Source: a virus
IMG/VR virus record: IMGVR_UViG_3300025087_000001
Location: 1 to 64,000 of that record
Reading direction: 5' to 3' (one strand)
Length of the DNA stretch: 64,000 nt
This document shows, in pieces, positions 52,921 to 60,532 of the stretch. The translations under genes and the position numbers were made by a program. The notes beneath the pieces were generated by a model. It had not been told where the DNA came from. It saw only the letters and a program-made list of their open reading frames with translations, and did not search any database. Each line of letters opens with the position of its first letter. Position 1 is the stretch's first letter.

Positions 52921-53159
52921 TACATTTCCTCTCCAAATGGATTGGTGTGGTCAGTATCTTCTTCTATTATGCCGTAAACAGTTGACTCTCCGTTACTATC
53001 AAAAACCATAAATCGATTGTCTGGAACAGATTCTCTGACATAGATTGTAACACCAAATTGAGCATAACTATTTAATAATATCGCATTATTACTAGTATTA
53101 TTCGTATTTCCATCCACAATATCTTGTAAGTTAGGGGAAATTAGTACACAATTTTTCAT
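52920..53159 (-). CDS. Small hypothetical protein
   Basis: 79 residues, Asn-rich start (NTNNTSNNAILLNSYAQFG) then beta-rich acidic C-terminus. AAAGAGGTATAA precedes the ATG, and a TGTGGTATATT promoter lies upstream, so it heads an operon. Function unknown. Confidence 0.7.
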   Translation of the reverse strand: MKNCVLISPNLQDIVDGNTNNTSNNAILLNSYAQFGVTIYVRESVPDNRFMVFDSNGESTVYGIIEEDTDHTNPFGEEM

Positions 53160-53175
53160 TTATACCTCTTTATTT

Positions 53176-53186
53176 AATATACCACA
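53176..53186 (-). promoter_or_regulatory. Extended -10 promoter TGTGGTATATT
   Basis: Minus-strand TTTTGTGGTATATT, 17 nt before the gene start at 53159. It should drive the 52.2-53.2 kb operon with the CPBP-like gene. Confidence 0.78.
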
Positions 53187-53204
53187 AAATGATTAATCCT
53201 TGTA

Positions 53205-53408
53205 TCAATCAAAATGTCTTACTGCTTGGTCAATCCTTTTGGCGACTTCCATGGATATTTTGCTGGGCTTGGTCCAATAGTAAAGCTTGAACGTAAATAA
53301 TCTTTCTTTACCTAATATATTTATGAGAATCGTGAAGTAAAGCTCCGACCACACCCACCGATAGTTTTTACTCAGTGTTTTAATATTATATGTTTTAACT
53401 TTAATCAT
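53205..53408 (-). CDS. Small basic hypothetical protein
   Basis: 67 residues, Lys/Trp/Tyr-rich (KNYRWVWSELYFTILINIL), with a basic N-terminus. Overlaps the C39-like gene upstream (ATGA). No family recognised; one amphipathic or membrane-surface helix is possible. Confidence 0.65.
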   Translation of the reverse strand: MIKVKTYNIKTLSKNYRWVWSELYFTILINILGKERLFTFKLYYWTKPSKISMEVAKRIDQAVRHFD

Positions 53409-53866
53409 TTTCTCTCCCTTAGATAGAATATTTCAGTTCCTTCCTGGTAAAACCATTTAATACACCTTTCATTGGTTTTACTAGACCTGGCCCATTTATT
53501 ATTTTTAATCCAGAAATTAACACCTTCATAGCCATCTTTAAATCTGTAGAAGATATTGCTATAGTGTAGCTCGTACTTGCCTTCGTATGGGTATAGAATA
53601 ATCGCTTGGTTACCTCTATCTAACCAATTGTCCATTTTCTTCTTAGAGAACTTTTTACTCATAGTTGCGTAAAAATGCTTTCTAAGACATTTTAACATCA
53701 GATCTGTTCTAAGCGTTCCGTATTCTTTATCTGTTTTTAATATTTTTTCCCACCTTGGAATGTCCTCCAATGTTAACTGTCTCTTACTAACTTTGTTTAT
53801 GGCGTTCATTATGGCGAATACACCACAGCCATAGTCGTTATTTTGTAGGAGAGGTTTGTTTTTCAT
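53405..53866 (-). CDS. C39-like cysteine-peptidase fold protein, copy 1
   Basis: 153 residues from ATG 53866; a TTG start 21 nt earlier is possible. Oxyanion Gln and catalytic Cys in LLQNNDYGCGVFAIMNAINK; a His in KYELHYSNIFYRF and Asn/Asp-containing NFWIKNNKW fit the rest of the active site. Shares the CGxxAIxNAI core with the protein at 54182. No ABC transporter is encoded nearby, so a bacteriocin-type role is unlikely; it may cleave or bind a host protein. Confidence 0.65.
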   Translation of the reverse strand: MKNKPLLQNNDYGCGVFAIMNAINKVSKRQLTLEDIPRWEKILKTDKEYGTLRTDLMLKCLRKHFYATMSKKFSKKKMDNWLDRGNQAIILYPYEGKYELHYSNIFYRFKDGYEGVNFWIKNNKWARSSKTNERCIKWFYQEGTEIFYLRERK

Positions 53867-54185
53867 ACAGTTTCGCCATATATTCAATATTGTTTATTTC
53901 ACCAATTATCTTGTCTAGTTTAAATCTTAAATCACTTTGTTTAGTGAGTAATTCCGATAGGTTCTTTTGTTTTTCCATCCTAGCGTTCAATTCTCTTTCT
54001 TTTTTGACCATTTTATCAATATTGACCATTTTATCACCTGTCGTCATCGTATTAAATTCTCGATATAAATTACCCAGTTCCGACACTGGATCGTCGTTAG
54101 CTATCTTGGATATTTCTTCGTATTCTTTTTGAATCTTTTCTCTTAACATCTCTAGGGCTTCTAAATGTATATCACGCTGTCTCAT
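53838..54185 (-). CDS. Coiled-coil hypothetical protein
   Basis: 115 residues, almost entirely helical and charged, with two heptad stretches (EALEMLREKIQKEYEEISK and KQSDLRFKLDKIIGEI). It lies between the two C39-like genes with ATGA overlap upstream. Possible partner of one of them. Confidence 0.7.
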   Translation of the reverse strand: MRQRDIHLEALEMLREKIQKEYEEISKIANDDPVSELGNLYREFNTMTTGDKMVNIDKMVKKERELNARMEKQKNLSELLTKQSDLRFKLDKIIGEINNIEYMAKLYEKQTSPTK

Positions 54186-54634
54186 CCTAAAATCTCCACC
54201 ATTATAGAGGGAAATCCCTTCCTTCTACTGGTATTTAAAAACTTAGTTAATATTTTTTTAGGTAATATTGTAAATCCACATGGAATTGTATTGCTGGCAT
54301 CTAACCAAGATCTGTGGTTTTTATAAACAAAGGTAGCGTGATCACAGTTTTTATTAGGTAAAAACCACCTAAACATTAGGATTGCTGCGTTTCCTTTAGA
54401 TAATGAGTTCTCTATAAATCTTGTAGATGGATTAAAAATAACGTGATATTCAACGCCAAAAGTGTCTAGAATAAGCATCATTTGTTTAGTATCCATTCCT
54501 TTTTTAGTCCAGCCAAAAGCTTCAAACATATCTAAATATTTGTAAGACAGTTTGCCACCTAACCACTTAATAGCATTTATAACGGCTATTGGACCACATG
54601 ATGATTTATGTTTTTGGATATTAATATATCTCAT
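54182..54634 (-). CDS. C39-like cysteine-peptidase fold protein, copy 2
   Basis: 150 residues from ATG 54634, whose AATGA overlaps the stop of the zinc protein gene; a start 15 nt earlier is less likely. NIQKHKSSCGPIAVINAIKW gives Gln and Cys, CDHATFVYKNHRSWLDASN gives His and Asp, so all C39-fold catalytic residues are present. No signal peptide. Substrate unknown. Confidence 0.7.
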   Translation of the reverse strand: MRYINIQKHKSSCGPIAVINAIKWLGGKLSYKYLDMFEAFGWTKKGMDTKQMMLILDTFGVEYHVIFNPSTRFIENSLSKGNAAILMFRWFLPNKNCDHATFVYKNHRSWLDASNTIPCGFTILPKKILTKFLNTSRRKGFPSIMVEILG

Positions 54635-54840
54635 TTTTCCGCCAAACAATCGCCGTTAGTGCTGTAGAGATCAAAGGCAAATTGACAGGTGTCCTTTATA
54701 GAGCATTCGTTACAGGTGTAATGTTCTTCTCTATGCTCTCCAGTGCCCCCACAGTAGTAACAGACTTGGGTTTCATAATCTCCGTAGGCTTCAGCCCCAG
54801 ATCCTCCACAAAACTGACATTTATCTATTTTCTTACTCAT
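54631..54840 (-). CDS. DnaJ-type cysteine-rich zinc protein
   Basis: 69 residues. CQFCGGSGAEAYG, CYYCGGTGEH and CNECSIKDTC are CxxCxGxG-type knuckles as in the DnaJ zinc domain, but no J domain is present. Overlaps its upstream neighbour by 8 nt and the C39-like gene by 4. Likely binds two zinc ions. Role unknown. Confidence 0.75.
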   Translation of the reverse strand: MSKKIDKCQFCGGSGAEAYGDYETQVCYYCGGTGEHREEHYTCNECSIKDTCQFAFDLYSTNGDCLAEK

Positions 54841-55045
54841 TTAAACTCCATTCTTTCATTAGAAAATCGTTGATAGTTATATGACACGGTTCCCACATAT
54901 TCTTAGGGCTATGTCTCATTAAAAGAGTTGGGAAGTAATTATCTGTATACTTATTGCCAATTTTATACTCTTTTTCCCGGTCTTTTAAAAAGATGGTTGA
55001 GTTCTTATTTTCTAGTAAATATTTTAAAGCTTCTAATCCAGTCAT
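54833..55045 (-). CDS. Small hypothetical protein
   Basis: 70 residues, with LKDREKEYKIGNKYTDNYFP in the centre and an aromatic, polar C-terminal half. No Cys motif. Two bases from the upstream gene; AGAATTAAAC before the ATG is a weak site. Confidence 0.65.
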   Translation of the reverse strand: MTGLEALKYLLENKNSTIFLKDREKEYKIGNKYTDNYFPTLLMRHSPKNMWEPCHITINDFLMKEWSLNE

Positions 55046-55047
55046 GT

Positions 55048-55425
55048 TTAATTCTCCACATATGTAGTGTCTATGTATTTAATTTGAACTACCAAGTCAC
55101 AAGCGTCGCAACTTAAAAAGTGGTCATTACAGGATAGTGATTCGTCAAAAATATGGATATTTCTTTTGCACATAAATTTCTTCCATAATTTATGTAACCA
55201 TAATGGACAACAGTGGGTGATTCCGCAATATTCTTTAGTGTATTTAGTCCTATTTTTTACTTCCACTTTATAAATCGGGCGAGCGTCACGCTCTTTACAT
55301 TTTAGTCTTAATAAATAATCTTCAAAAGTCCCCGCTATTTTAGAAAGCAATCTAGATATATTACCTAGTATATATTGAAAGTTATCACACAAGAATAAAA
55401 GAAAGTTTATTAGCCTAATCTTCAT
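55048..55425 (-). CDS. Hypothetical zinc-binding protein
   Basis: 125 residues. Basic helix at the N-terminus (RLINFLLFLCDNFQYILG), then CGITHCCPLWLHKLW and, near the end, CNDHFLSCDACDLVVQ, a CxxC/His-rich region for one or two metal ions. No family recognised. Confidence 0.68.
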   Translation of the reverse strand: MKIRLINFLLFLCDNFQYILGNISRLLSKIAGTFEDYLLRLKCKERDARPIYKVEVKNRTKYTKEYCGITHCCPLWLHKLWKKFMCKRNIHIFDESLSCNDHFLSCDACDLVVQIKYIDTTYVEN

Positions 55426-55987
55426 CTTCTATCATTCCTTCTCCGCTACATCTTTCGCATTTAACCTCGGTATGGCCACTTGGATATAGTTTACCTATAA
55501 ATCCAGACCCTTCACATTCTGGGCACGCTTTAAATACGGTTTTAGTATTATCGGTAATAGCTGTTTGACATGAGACTATAAGTGGCCATCGAACCCTATA
55601 CCCATAGGCATTACATTTAGGGTTTGTACAATCACCTTCGGTGTCAACTATTTTATCACATAAGGGACAGTTTTGATTGTTAATACTTTCTTCTTTCAAG
55701 ACTTGCTTTATAGTTTTTGGATGTTCGTCTATTTCTTCGCAAAAAGACTCTTGCCAATCTTCATCACTCTCGTCTTCCCAACCAACTAAATCTTTTAATC
55801 TAGTTTGATTTCCACACCCATCCTCTTCAACTACTGGATTAATACTAAACGGTACATTAGAAGGTGACAACATCCCCAACTTCTCAGCCTTATAAATCAA
55901 CATATCACAGATGTGATAGGCGCTAGCTCCTTTGGGGATTGATTCGTATAAATCGGCTAATTGCGTTATTAGATATGATCTTTTCAT
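55415..55987 (-). CDS. Zinc-binding protein with DnaJ-like C-terminus
   Basis: 190 residues. N-terminal ~90 residues helical and acidic; then NCPLCDKIVDTEGDCTNPKC and a C-terminal CPECEGSGFIG ... CERCSGEGM pair of CxxCxGxG knuckles. Overlaps the upstream gene by 4 nt. Related in plan to the 69-residue protein at 54631. Probably a protein-interaction scaffold. Confidence 0.72.
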   Translation of the reverse strand: MKRSYLITQLADLYESIPKGASAYHICDMLIYKAEKLGMLSPSNVPFSINPVVEEDGCGNQTRLKDLVGWEDESDEDWQESFCEEIDEHPKTIKQVLKEESINNQNCPLCDKIVDTEGDCTNPKCNAYGYRVRWPLIVSCQTAITDNTKTVFKACPECEGSGFIGKLYPSGHTEVKCERCSGEGMIEDED

Positions 55988-56505
55988 ATCAAACCCTGTT
56001 GAAAAGCGTCTTCTATAAATTGCTGTGTATATTTATCAACCTTAGCCCTGAATTCTTTTAGTAGACGTTCTTTTTCTTCCCCTAACTGTTTAAGTTGGTT
56101 ACGATAACTGTTATATTGTATATCCGACTCTTCCCGATCCTTTTTAGCTTGCTGTATGTAATTACTATGACTTGCAATATCTTGCACAATATTTGATCTC
56201 CCCATAAGTAAACCAAGGATAGGTATATTGTGATACCATCTAAGTATCGCACTAGGATTAATATCAATGAGAGTCCTATTATATTCGCTTAGTGATGTGT
56301 ATCTACCCATATTACCCATATGATGTCTAACATAGATTATTTCGTCATCTATTCGTCTAAAATCCAACTCTTCTAATACATGTTGTTCTCGGTCTATTTC
56401 TAGTATAATTTTATTATCTTTAATAAAAACCTTACAACTCCTAAATCCTTTTAATCCGTTATGATTAACAATTAGTTTTCCATCAATAATGTCGTAAATT
56501 CTCAT
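55984..56505 (-). CDS. Hypothetical protein, beta N-terminus and coiled-coil tail
   Basis: 173 residues. Beta-rich first half, then heptad-like helix (SYRNQLKQLGEEKERLLKEF). AGGAGATAGT precedes the ATG, and a TGTGGTAATAT promoter lies 17 nt upstream. First gene of its operon. Function unknown. Confidence 0.72.
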   Translation of the reverse strand: MRIYDIIDGKLIVNHNGLKGFRSCKVFIKDNKIILEIDREQHVLEELDFRRIDDEIIYVRHHMGNMGRYTSLSEYNRTLIDINPSAILRWYHNIPILGLLMGRSNIVQDIASHSNYIQQAKKDREESDIQYNSYRNQLKQLGEEKERLLKEFRAKVDKYTQQFIEDAFQQGLI

Positions 56506-56521
56506 ACTATCTCCTTACTCT

Positions 56522-56532
56522 ATATTACCACA
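56522..56532 (-). promoter_or_regulatory. Extended -10 promoter TGTGGTAATAT
   Basis: Minus-strand ATTTGTGGTAATATAG, 17 nt before the gene at 56505. Hexamer TAATAT is one base off TATAAT-like sequence, with the usual TGTGG. Confidence 0.7.
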
Positions 56533-56548
56533 AATTATATTGTTATGT

Positions 56549-57460
56549 CTATTTTATTTTCCAACTATTTATTATAGTCTCGCTCAATAAAATATCTTTA
56601 GCTGTTTGATATCTACAGTCTCGATCTTTAATAAATTCTTTAGAAGAGTTAGAGAATAGTTGGCCAAACTGCTGTGAGTTGAGTAAGGTGAAGTCAAATT
56701 TAGCATATCTCAAACGATCGTGTAATTCGTCATAATAAATACAGCCATTTTGAGATATTGAAATGGCCCGCTCTAAAATAGATCTTTTAGCCTCGAACCG
56801 ACCCTTTTCTGTAAGAGATATTTTCATAGGAGTATCTTGGGTTATATTGAAATAATCTTGGTAGTCTCTATATAGTACTCCCTTAGATATTCCTATTCTA
56901 GCCCCAGTCAAAGAACTATAATGATATTTATCGTCATCTAAAAGGTCTTTAACGGTTATTTGTCCTAGACTTAGCAACTTAACCATTATTTCTTGCATTG
57001 TATTTTGAAAAGAACTAACTCTATCGCTAGAACTACCTGCCGTTCCTAACTTGTTAATGTCGGATAGGAATACTTTTCTTTTTGTCTTAACTCTTTTAAA
57101 TTTAGCGGGCTCATATTCTTTGGCATAGCCATCTATTAAAATTATTCCAATCCCCCTACTTTTAAGAATTTCCTTATAAAATTCATTATTTGCACAAGGG
57201 ATTGCGATAGAAAAATAATTAAAATAAGGGAATTGATTACGGGCTTGTCTCATCACATCTAAACTAAACGACAATTTACCCTCAATCCCCCAAGTTATTT
57301 CGATATTTTTAATCTTTTGTTTAGCTACAATGTCAATTATACCCATCGGGGTATTGACTTCCTGAAATATTTCCCAACCGTCTTTTTGTAACAATCTAAT
57401 AACATGTTTTAACATGTCTGATTCAGACGTTTTTTCTTTATTTATTCTTTTTTTGACCAT
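56549..57460 (-). CDS. PD-(D/E)XK-like nuclease with C-terminal winged helix
   Basis: 303 residues. EIFQEVNTPMGIIDIVAKQ then ITWGIEGKLS has the layout of a PD-(D/E)XK site (Asp in GIIDI, Glu-x-Lys in IEGK), followed by QARNQFPYFNYFSIAIP as in related nuclease-like proteins. The C-terminal ~130 residues look like a winged-helix DNA-binding part (KDLLDDDKYHYSSLTGARIG; ISLTEKGRFEAKRSI). No strong ribosome-binding site precedes the ATG. Possible host-DNA or anti-defence nuclease. Confidence 0.7.
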   Translation of the reverse strand: MVKKRINKEKTSESDMLKHVIRLLQKDGWEIFQEVNTPMGIIDIVAKQKIKNIEITWGIEGKLSFSLDVMRQARNQFPYFNYFSIAIPCANNEFYKEILKSRGIGIILIDGYAKEYEPAKFKRVKTKRKVFLSDINKLGTAGSSSDRVSSFQNTMQEIMVKLLSLGQITVKDLLDDDKYHYSSLTGARIGISKGVLYRDYQDYFNITQDTPMKISLTEKGRFEAKRSILERAISISQNGCIYYDELHDRLRYAKFDFTLLNSQQFGQLFSNSSKEFIKDRDCRYQTAKDILLSETIINSWKIK

Positions 57461-57477
57461 AATTAATATTAGGTGAA

Positions 57478-58125
57478 CTATTTTTCTTTATGTTCTTTAA
57501 TTACCTCTTGTTCTTGATTTTTAATATCAATCAACAGTTTATCAAGTTCCTCTTGACTACTAACCAATTGTGCCCTTCTAGTATACATACTTTGTTCTTC
57601 GTCTATGTACTCTACCATTTCATTCCAAGCATACATTCTAGGGAATTCTAATTTTTCTGTCATAATTATCTCTCTTGTGTATAAATATACCACATTCTTA
57701 TACTTTCTTAAGAATTCTAGCCCATCTTTAATTACTTTTTCCCATATTTGGTACTTATTGGCCAATCCAGCCCCTATTTGGGAAATCAAATAAATATTGT
57801 TGGGAGTGGCTTCTATTAACTCTTTCAAACTCTGCAACTCAGCTTCAAAAATATGCCTGTAGGTTTCTGGTCTATAGAAACTTGCGTCATTATTATCTGG
57901 GTAGATCTTTGTAATAAACCCATAAGTATTCGGCTCGTCACGCAAAGCCGCCGCACCACCATATCCTCGCCTAAGAGTATTATCGCCAAATACAAAGATG
58001 TGGTTGGGAAATGCCCTTAGATATTCTTTTGTAATAACCGGTGATTGTGTTGCTGTAACTGTATTTATAATATCTCCGCCAGGAGGAAACGTGTTTTCAA
58101 ACTTCATATTTAATTTAGTTTTCAT
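57478..58125 (-). CDS. Macro-like / nucleotide-binding-like domain fused to a helical tail
   Basis: 215 residues. Residues ~40-150 hold HIFVFGDNTLRRGYGGAAAL and ISQIGAGLANKYQIWEKVI, a Gly-rich plan like small macrodomain-type proteins found in phages. The last 61 residues, from Met 155 (57663), are a charged helix without similarity to the first part, and a promoter and possible start lie exactly at the join. So the long frame may be a fusion of two former genes, or the tail may be made separately. Start overlaps the upstream micro-gene (ATGA). Confidence 0.7.
   Translation of the reverse strand: MKTKLNMKFENTFPPGGDIINTVTATQSPVITKEYLRAFPNHIFVFGDNTLRRGYGGAAALRDEPNTYGFITKIYPDNNDASFYRPETYRHIFEAELQSLKELIEATPNNIYLISQIGAGLANKYQIWEKVIKDGLEFLRKYKNVVYLYTREIIMTEKLEFPRMYAWNEMVEYIDEEQSMYTRRAQLVSSQEELDKLLIDIKNQEQEVIKEHKEK
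57684..57694 (-). promoter_or_regulatory. Internal promoter TGTGGTATATT with start at 57663
   Basis: Minus-strand AATGTGGTATATT lies within the macro-like frame, 20 nt before ATG 57663. From there a 61-residue product (MTEKLEFPRMYAWNEM ...) ends at the same stop (57478). AAGAGAGATAATT upstream is a moderate ribosome-binding site. Confidence 0.5.
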
Positions 58126-58211
58126 GTATTACCCATCAATGTCATTGCAATCATTATTGCTGCAAAACAAATTGCCGCTACAGAAAAAAAGATACATTCT
58201 TGTGTACTCAT
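58122..58211 (-). CDS. Single-pass membrane micro-protein, 29 residues
   Basis: ATG 58211 to TGA 58122, overlapping the macro-like start as ATGA. MSTQECIFFSVAAI then CFAAIMIAMTLMGNT is one transmembrane helix. It exactly fills the gap between two genes, in the same direction. Weak ribosome-binding site (GTTTAATTAAA). Confidence 0.5.
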   Translation of the reverse strand: MSTQECIFFSVAAICFAAIMIAMTLMGNT

Positions 58212-58216
58212 TTTAA

Positions 58217-58630
58217 TTAAACCTCTCTCCTTCTTATCGATATACTATATCGAATTGCATCTATCATATGATCTTCTGTATCATTAAGAAACTCTAAACT
58301 ACCATACATTGTATTTAGAACTCTCTTATTAAATACTCCGTACTCATCTTCGTCGTCTTCTAATGGAACTTCCAAATCCAAGTCTAATCCTTGGTATTGC
58401 TTAGGACTTTGGCCAATGTTTGGTGCAACATAAGCCCAGGATCTTTGTAGGTTTTCTATCTGCTCATCTCTAGTTGGTCTTTCTAGAGGTTTCTCAGCTA
58501 CTTCAACCTTACAATTGCGACAATATTTGAACCATTCCTTTTTACCAGATCCATTTAAAACATATTGATCAACTATTTCATGTCCAAAGTGGTTTTTAAT
58601 GTTGTCAACTAAATCTTTTTTATCGCCCAT
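58217..58630 (-). CDS. Hypothetical protein with a CxxC knuckle
   Basis: 137 residues. KYCRNCKVEV is one Cys pair, with flanking His and basic residues (LVDNIKNHFGHEIVDQYV). The second half is acidic (EVPLEDDEDEYGVFNKRVL). No family recognised. Between a membrane micro-gene and the RNA ligase gene. Confidence 0.7.
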   Translation of the reverse strand: MGDKKDLVDNIKNHFGHEIVDQYVLNGSGKKEWFKYCRNCKVEVAEKPLERPTRDEQIENLQRSWAYVAPNIGQSPKQYQGLDLDLEVPLEDDEDEYGVFNKRVLNTMYGSLEFLNDTEDHMIDAIRYSISIRRREV

Positions 58631-58633
58631 ATA

Positions 58634-59719
58634 TTACTCGTCGTGTTTTAGTAAAAAATCTGGGTTAATTACTTTAATAGAGTTTTTATATTCCAAAACA
58701 TCTTCTCTTATCACAATACCTTCTCGTATAACTTTGTCATTTAACTTACTAAAGCCCTTAGATCGCTCTACCATTTTATTAATGAAATTTTCTTCATTTA
58801 AATCACTTAAATCCACTTCAACTTTAGGTACTACTTCACAACCTAACCAATTTGCTAGTGAGACTAACTCATCATAATTAAGATATTCTTGTGATTTTAT
58901 GAGGAATGCATTAAATAAATAAAATTTGTGTCCAGTTAATTTATATTTATTTTTTTGTATTCCCTCGCCAACTATCTCACCTTGAATATAAATATCTCCA
59001 TTCAATTTCTTTAGCTTATCTTCAAATCCATATTTCTCGGCAATATTCCACCAATTACATGGGTGCTTTGTTTTTAAATGCAAATTTCTACTACATACAC
59101 CAAATTCTTTTTTAAACCAAGATTTTCTAAGAAAGAATGTACCGCTCTGACCGTCTAGTTTTTCACTAGCACTAACTTTAGAATCTCTTATTGTGTAATA
59201 AAATCTTGATTTATTCTGAATTCTGTCTTCGTCTGTCTTTTTAATAAACGATGGAAATGCCTCTTTTTTAGCTTTGAATGTTAATAACTTAGCAAGTGAT
59301 CTAGTTAACTTGTATTTATATAACACATTTAACCAGCTAAATTTTCTACTATCTACGGAGTCTTTTATTTCTTCGTCATCTTTATAATTAGTAATTCCAA
59401 GTAGTTCCGTTACATCCTCTTCTATATTGTATCCATTTACTTTAGTCGGCAATATAGTTAGTGGGAATACTATCCCCTGTGATACTTGGCCCTTCAATTT
59501 AATTGTCTTAACTTTGAAATTTCTAGATCGCATAAAGTCAAAATAAATCTTATCAGGTAGTTTGGAATCAATTTCAACATAAATTACCTTGTCACCAACA
59601 TTAAACTCATCTTTCTTAGCTACAACTTCCCAGCCTTTAACTTGCACAACTTCAATTTTATCCGCACCTGAAATTGGTTTTTTACTCAAAACCGTTTGAA
59701 TTGTTGCTAATTGTCTCAT
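58634..59719 (-). CDS. Rnl5-type RNA ligase
   Basis: 361 residues. An N-terminal OB-like domain (GWEVVAKKDEFNVGDKVIYV and SQGIVFPLTILP) precedes the nucleotidyltransferase core, the order seen in Deinococcus-type Rnl5 ligases. Motif I SEKLDGQSGTF (Lys adenylation), motif IIIa-like YIQGEIVGEG, motif IV REGIVIRED, motif V SIKVINPDFLLKHD. It seals 3'-OH/5'-phosphate ends of RNA, probably to mend tRNA or mRNA cut by host nucleases. AAGGAGTAGAT precedes the ATG. Confidence 0.87.
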   Translation of the reverse strand: MRQLATIQTVLSKKPISGADKIEVVQVKGWEVVAKKDEFNVGDKVIYVEIDSKLPDKIYFDFMRSRNFKVKTIKLKGQVSQGIVFPLTILPTKVNGYNIEEDVTELLGITNYKDDEEIKDSVDSRKFSWLNVLYKYKLTRSLAKLLTFKAKKEAFPSFIKKTDEDRIQNKSRFYYTIRDSKVSASEKLDGQSGTFFLRKSWFKKEFGVCSRNLHLKTKHPCNWWNIAEKYGFEDKLKKLNGDIYIQGEIVGEGIQKNKYKLTGHKFYLFNAFLIKSQEYLNYDELVSLANWLGCEVVPKVEVDLSDLNEENFINKMVERSKGFSKLNDKVIREGIVIREDVLEYKNSIKVINPDFLLKHDE

Positions 59720-59721
59720 AT

Positions 59722-59997
59722 CTACTCCTTACCTTCTAGTTCATTAGAATACCCCAACGCTTCTTGTAATTCTTCCTCTGTAGGATCGTAACCATCATTT
59801 AAAGCATTGACATGCTCTTCGGCATCTTGTTTGTCAATATATCTAGCTAAATATACATCTTTTCCTGCTACTACAAACCAACTACCCCTATTGTCTCCCA
59901 GAAAATATTGTTTCGTTTCAAATACAGATTTTGAGTCTATTTCTCCTATATATACCATCTTAGCATTATGGGTTTTGTCTAATTTTTTAACTGTCAT
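59722..59997 (-). CDS. Small hypothetical protein
   Basis: 91 residues, beta-rich (SWFVVAGKDVYLARYIDKQD) with an acidic C-terminal helix. Overlaps its upstream neighbour by 4 nt (ATGA) and precedes the RNA ligase by 2 nt. No motif; perhaps a partner of the ligase by position. Confidence 0.68.
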   Translation of the reverse strand: MTVKKLDKTHNAKMVYIGEIDSKSVFETKQYFLGDNRGSWFVVAGKDVYLARYIDKQDAEEHVNALNDGYDPTEEELQEALGYSNELEGKE

Positions 59998-60212
59998 TTG
60001 TTTATCTCCAAAGATTCTTCGATTGCCCTATCTAATTCTGGATAATCAATGCTCCATATAGATATATTACCACAATCACGGCATTTATGTCCATAAAAAT
60101 CAACTTTTAACTCGACTTTTTGATGTTCTTTATAAGAAAAAGACTCGCCCCTAAGGTTTGTCCATTCAAGAGAATATTTACCGCAGTTTCCACACAACAT
60201 CTTGCCCTTCAT
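59994..60212 (-). CDS. Small zinc protein, MqsA-N-like plan
   Basis: 72 residues from ATG 60212, overlapping the previous stop (TAATG). CGNCGKYSLEW and HKCRDCGNISI give CxxC pairs ~35 residues apart with beta strands between, as in the zinc domain of MqsA/YgiT antitoxins; a further HTH domain is absent. Function unknown. Confidence 0.65.
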   Translation of the reverse strand: MKGKMLCGNCGKYSLEWTNLRGESFSYKEHQKVELKVDFYGHKCRDCGNISIWSIDYPELDRAIEESLEINK

Positions 60213-60532
60213 TAGCACACCTTACCGCCATGTTTATAGCTTCTAGTCTTATTATAATCCATCTTAACCCTCAAAGCCCTTTCTAAGTCCCAACCGTTTT
60301 CACCAAAACAATCCATAATACGGATTACACAGTCAGCTAATTCAATTTCAATGCCTTCTGGTTTTCCACCCTTGATATAAAAAGAAGGTGTTTTGTTCCT
60401 ATATTCTTCCATAGCCTCAGCCAGTTCCGTAACCATTTTCATTAAAAGTTCTGGTAATGGGTTAATATTTTCATGCCAGCCTTTTTCTTTAGCTGTCTCA
60501 AAAGCTTCCCTAACCGTTTCGTTTATTTTCAT
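60212..60532 (-). CDS. MazG-like nucleotide pyrophosphohydrolase
   Basis: 106 residues. ELAEAMEEYR and EIELADCVIRIMD are the paired acidic metal-binding motifs of the all-alpha NTP-PPase (MazG) fold, with C-terminal ALRVKMDYNKTRSYKHGGK for dNTP contact. It hydrolyses (d)NTPs or possibly (p)ppGpp-like nucleotides. A small lipoprotein gene lies directly upstream. Confidence 0.82.
   Translation of the reverse strand: MKINETVREAFETAKEKGWHENINPLPELLMKMVTELAEAMEEYRNKTPSFYIKGGKPEGIEIELADCVIRIMDCFGENGWDLERALRVKMDYNKTRSYKHGGKVC

Noticed and set aside
60064-60074. TGTGGTAATAT promoter-like word
   Set aside because: It lies in the coding sequence of the small zinc protein (CGN codons) and is 67 nt from the next start, so it may be chance; not annotated.
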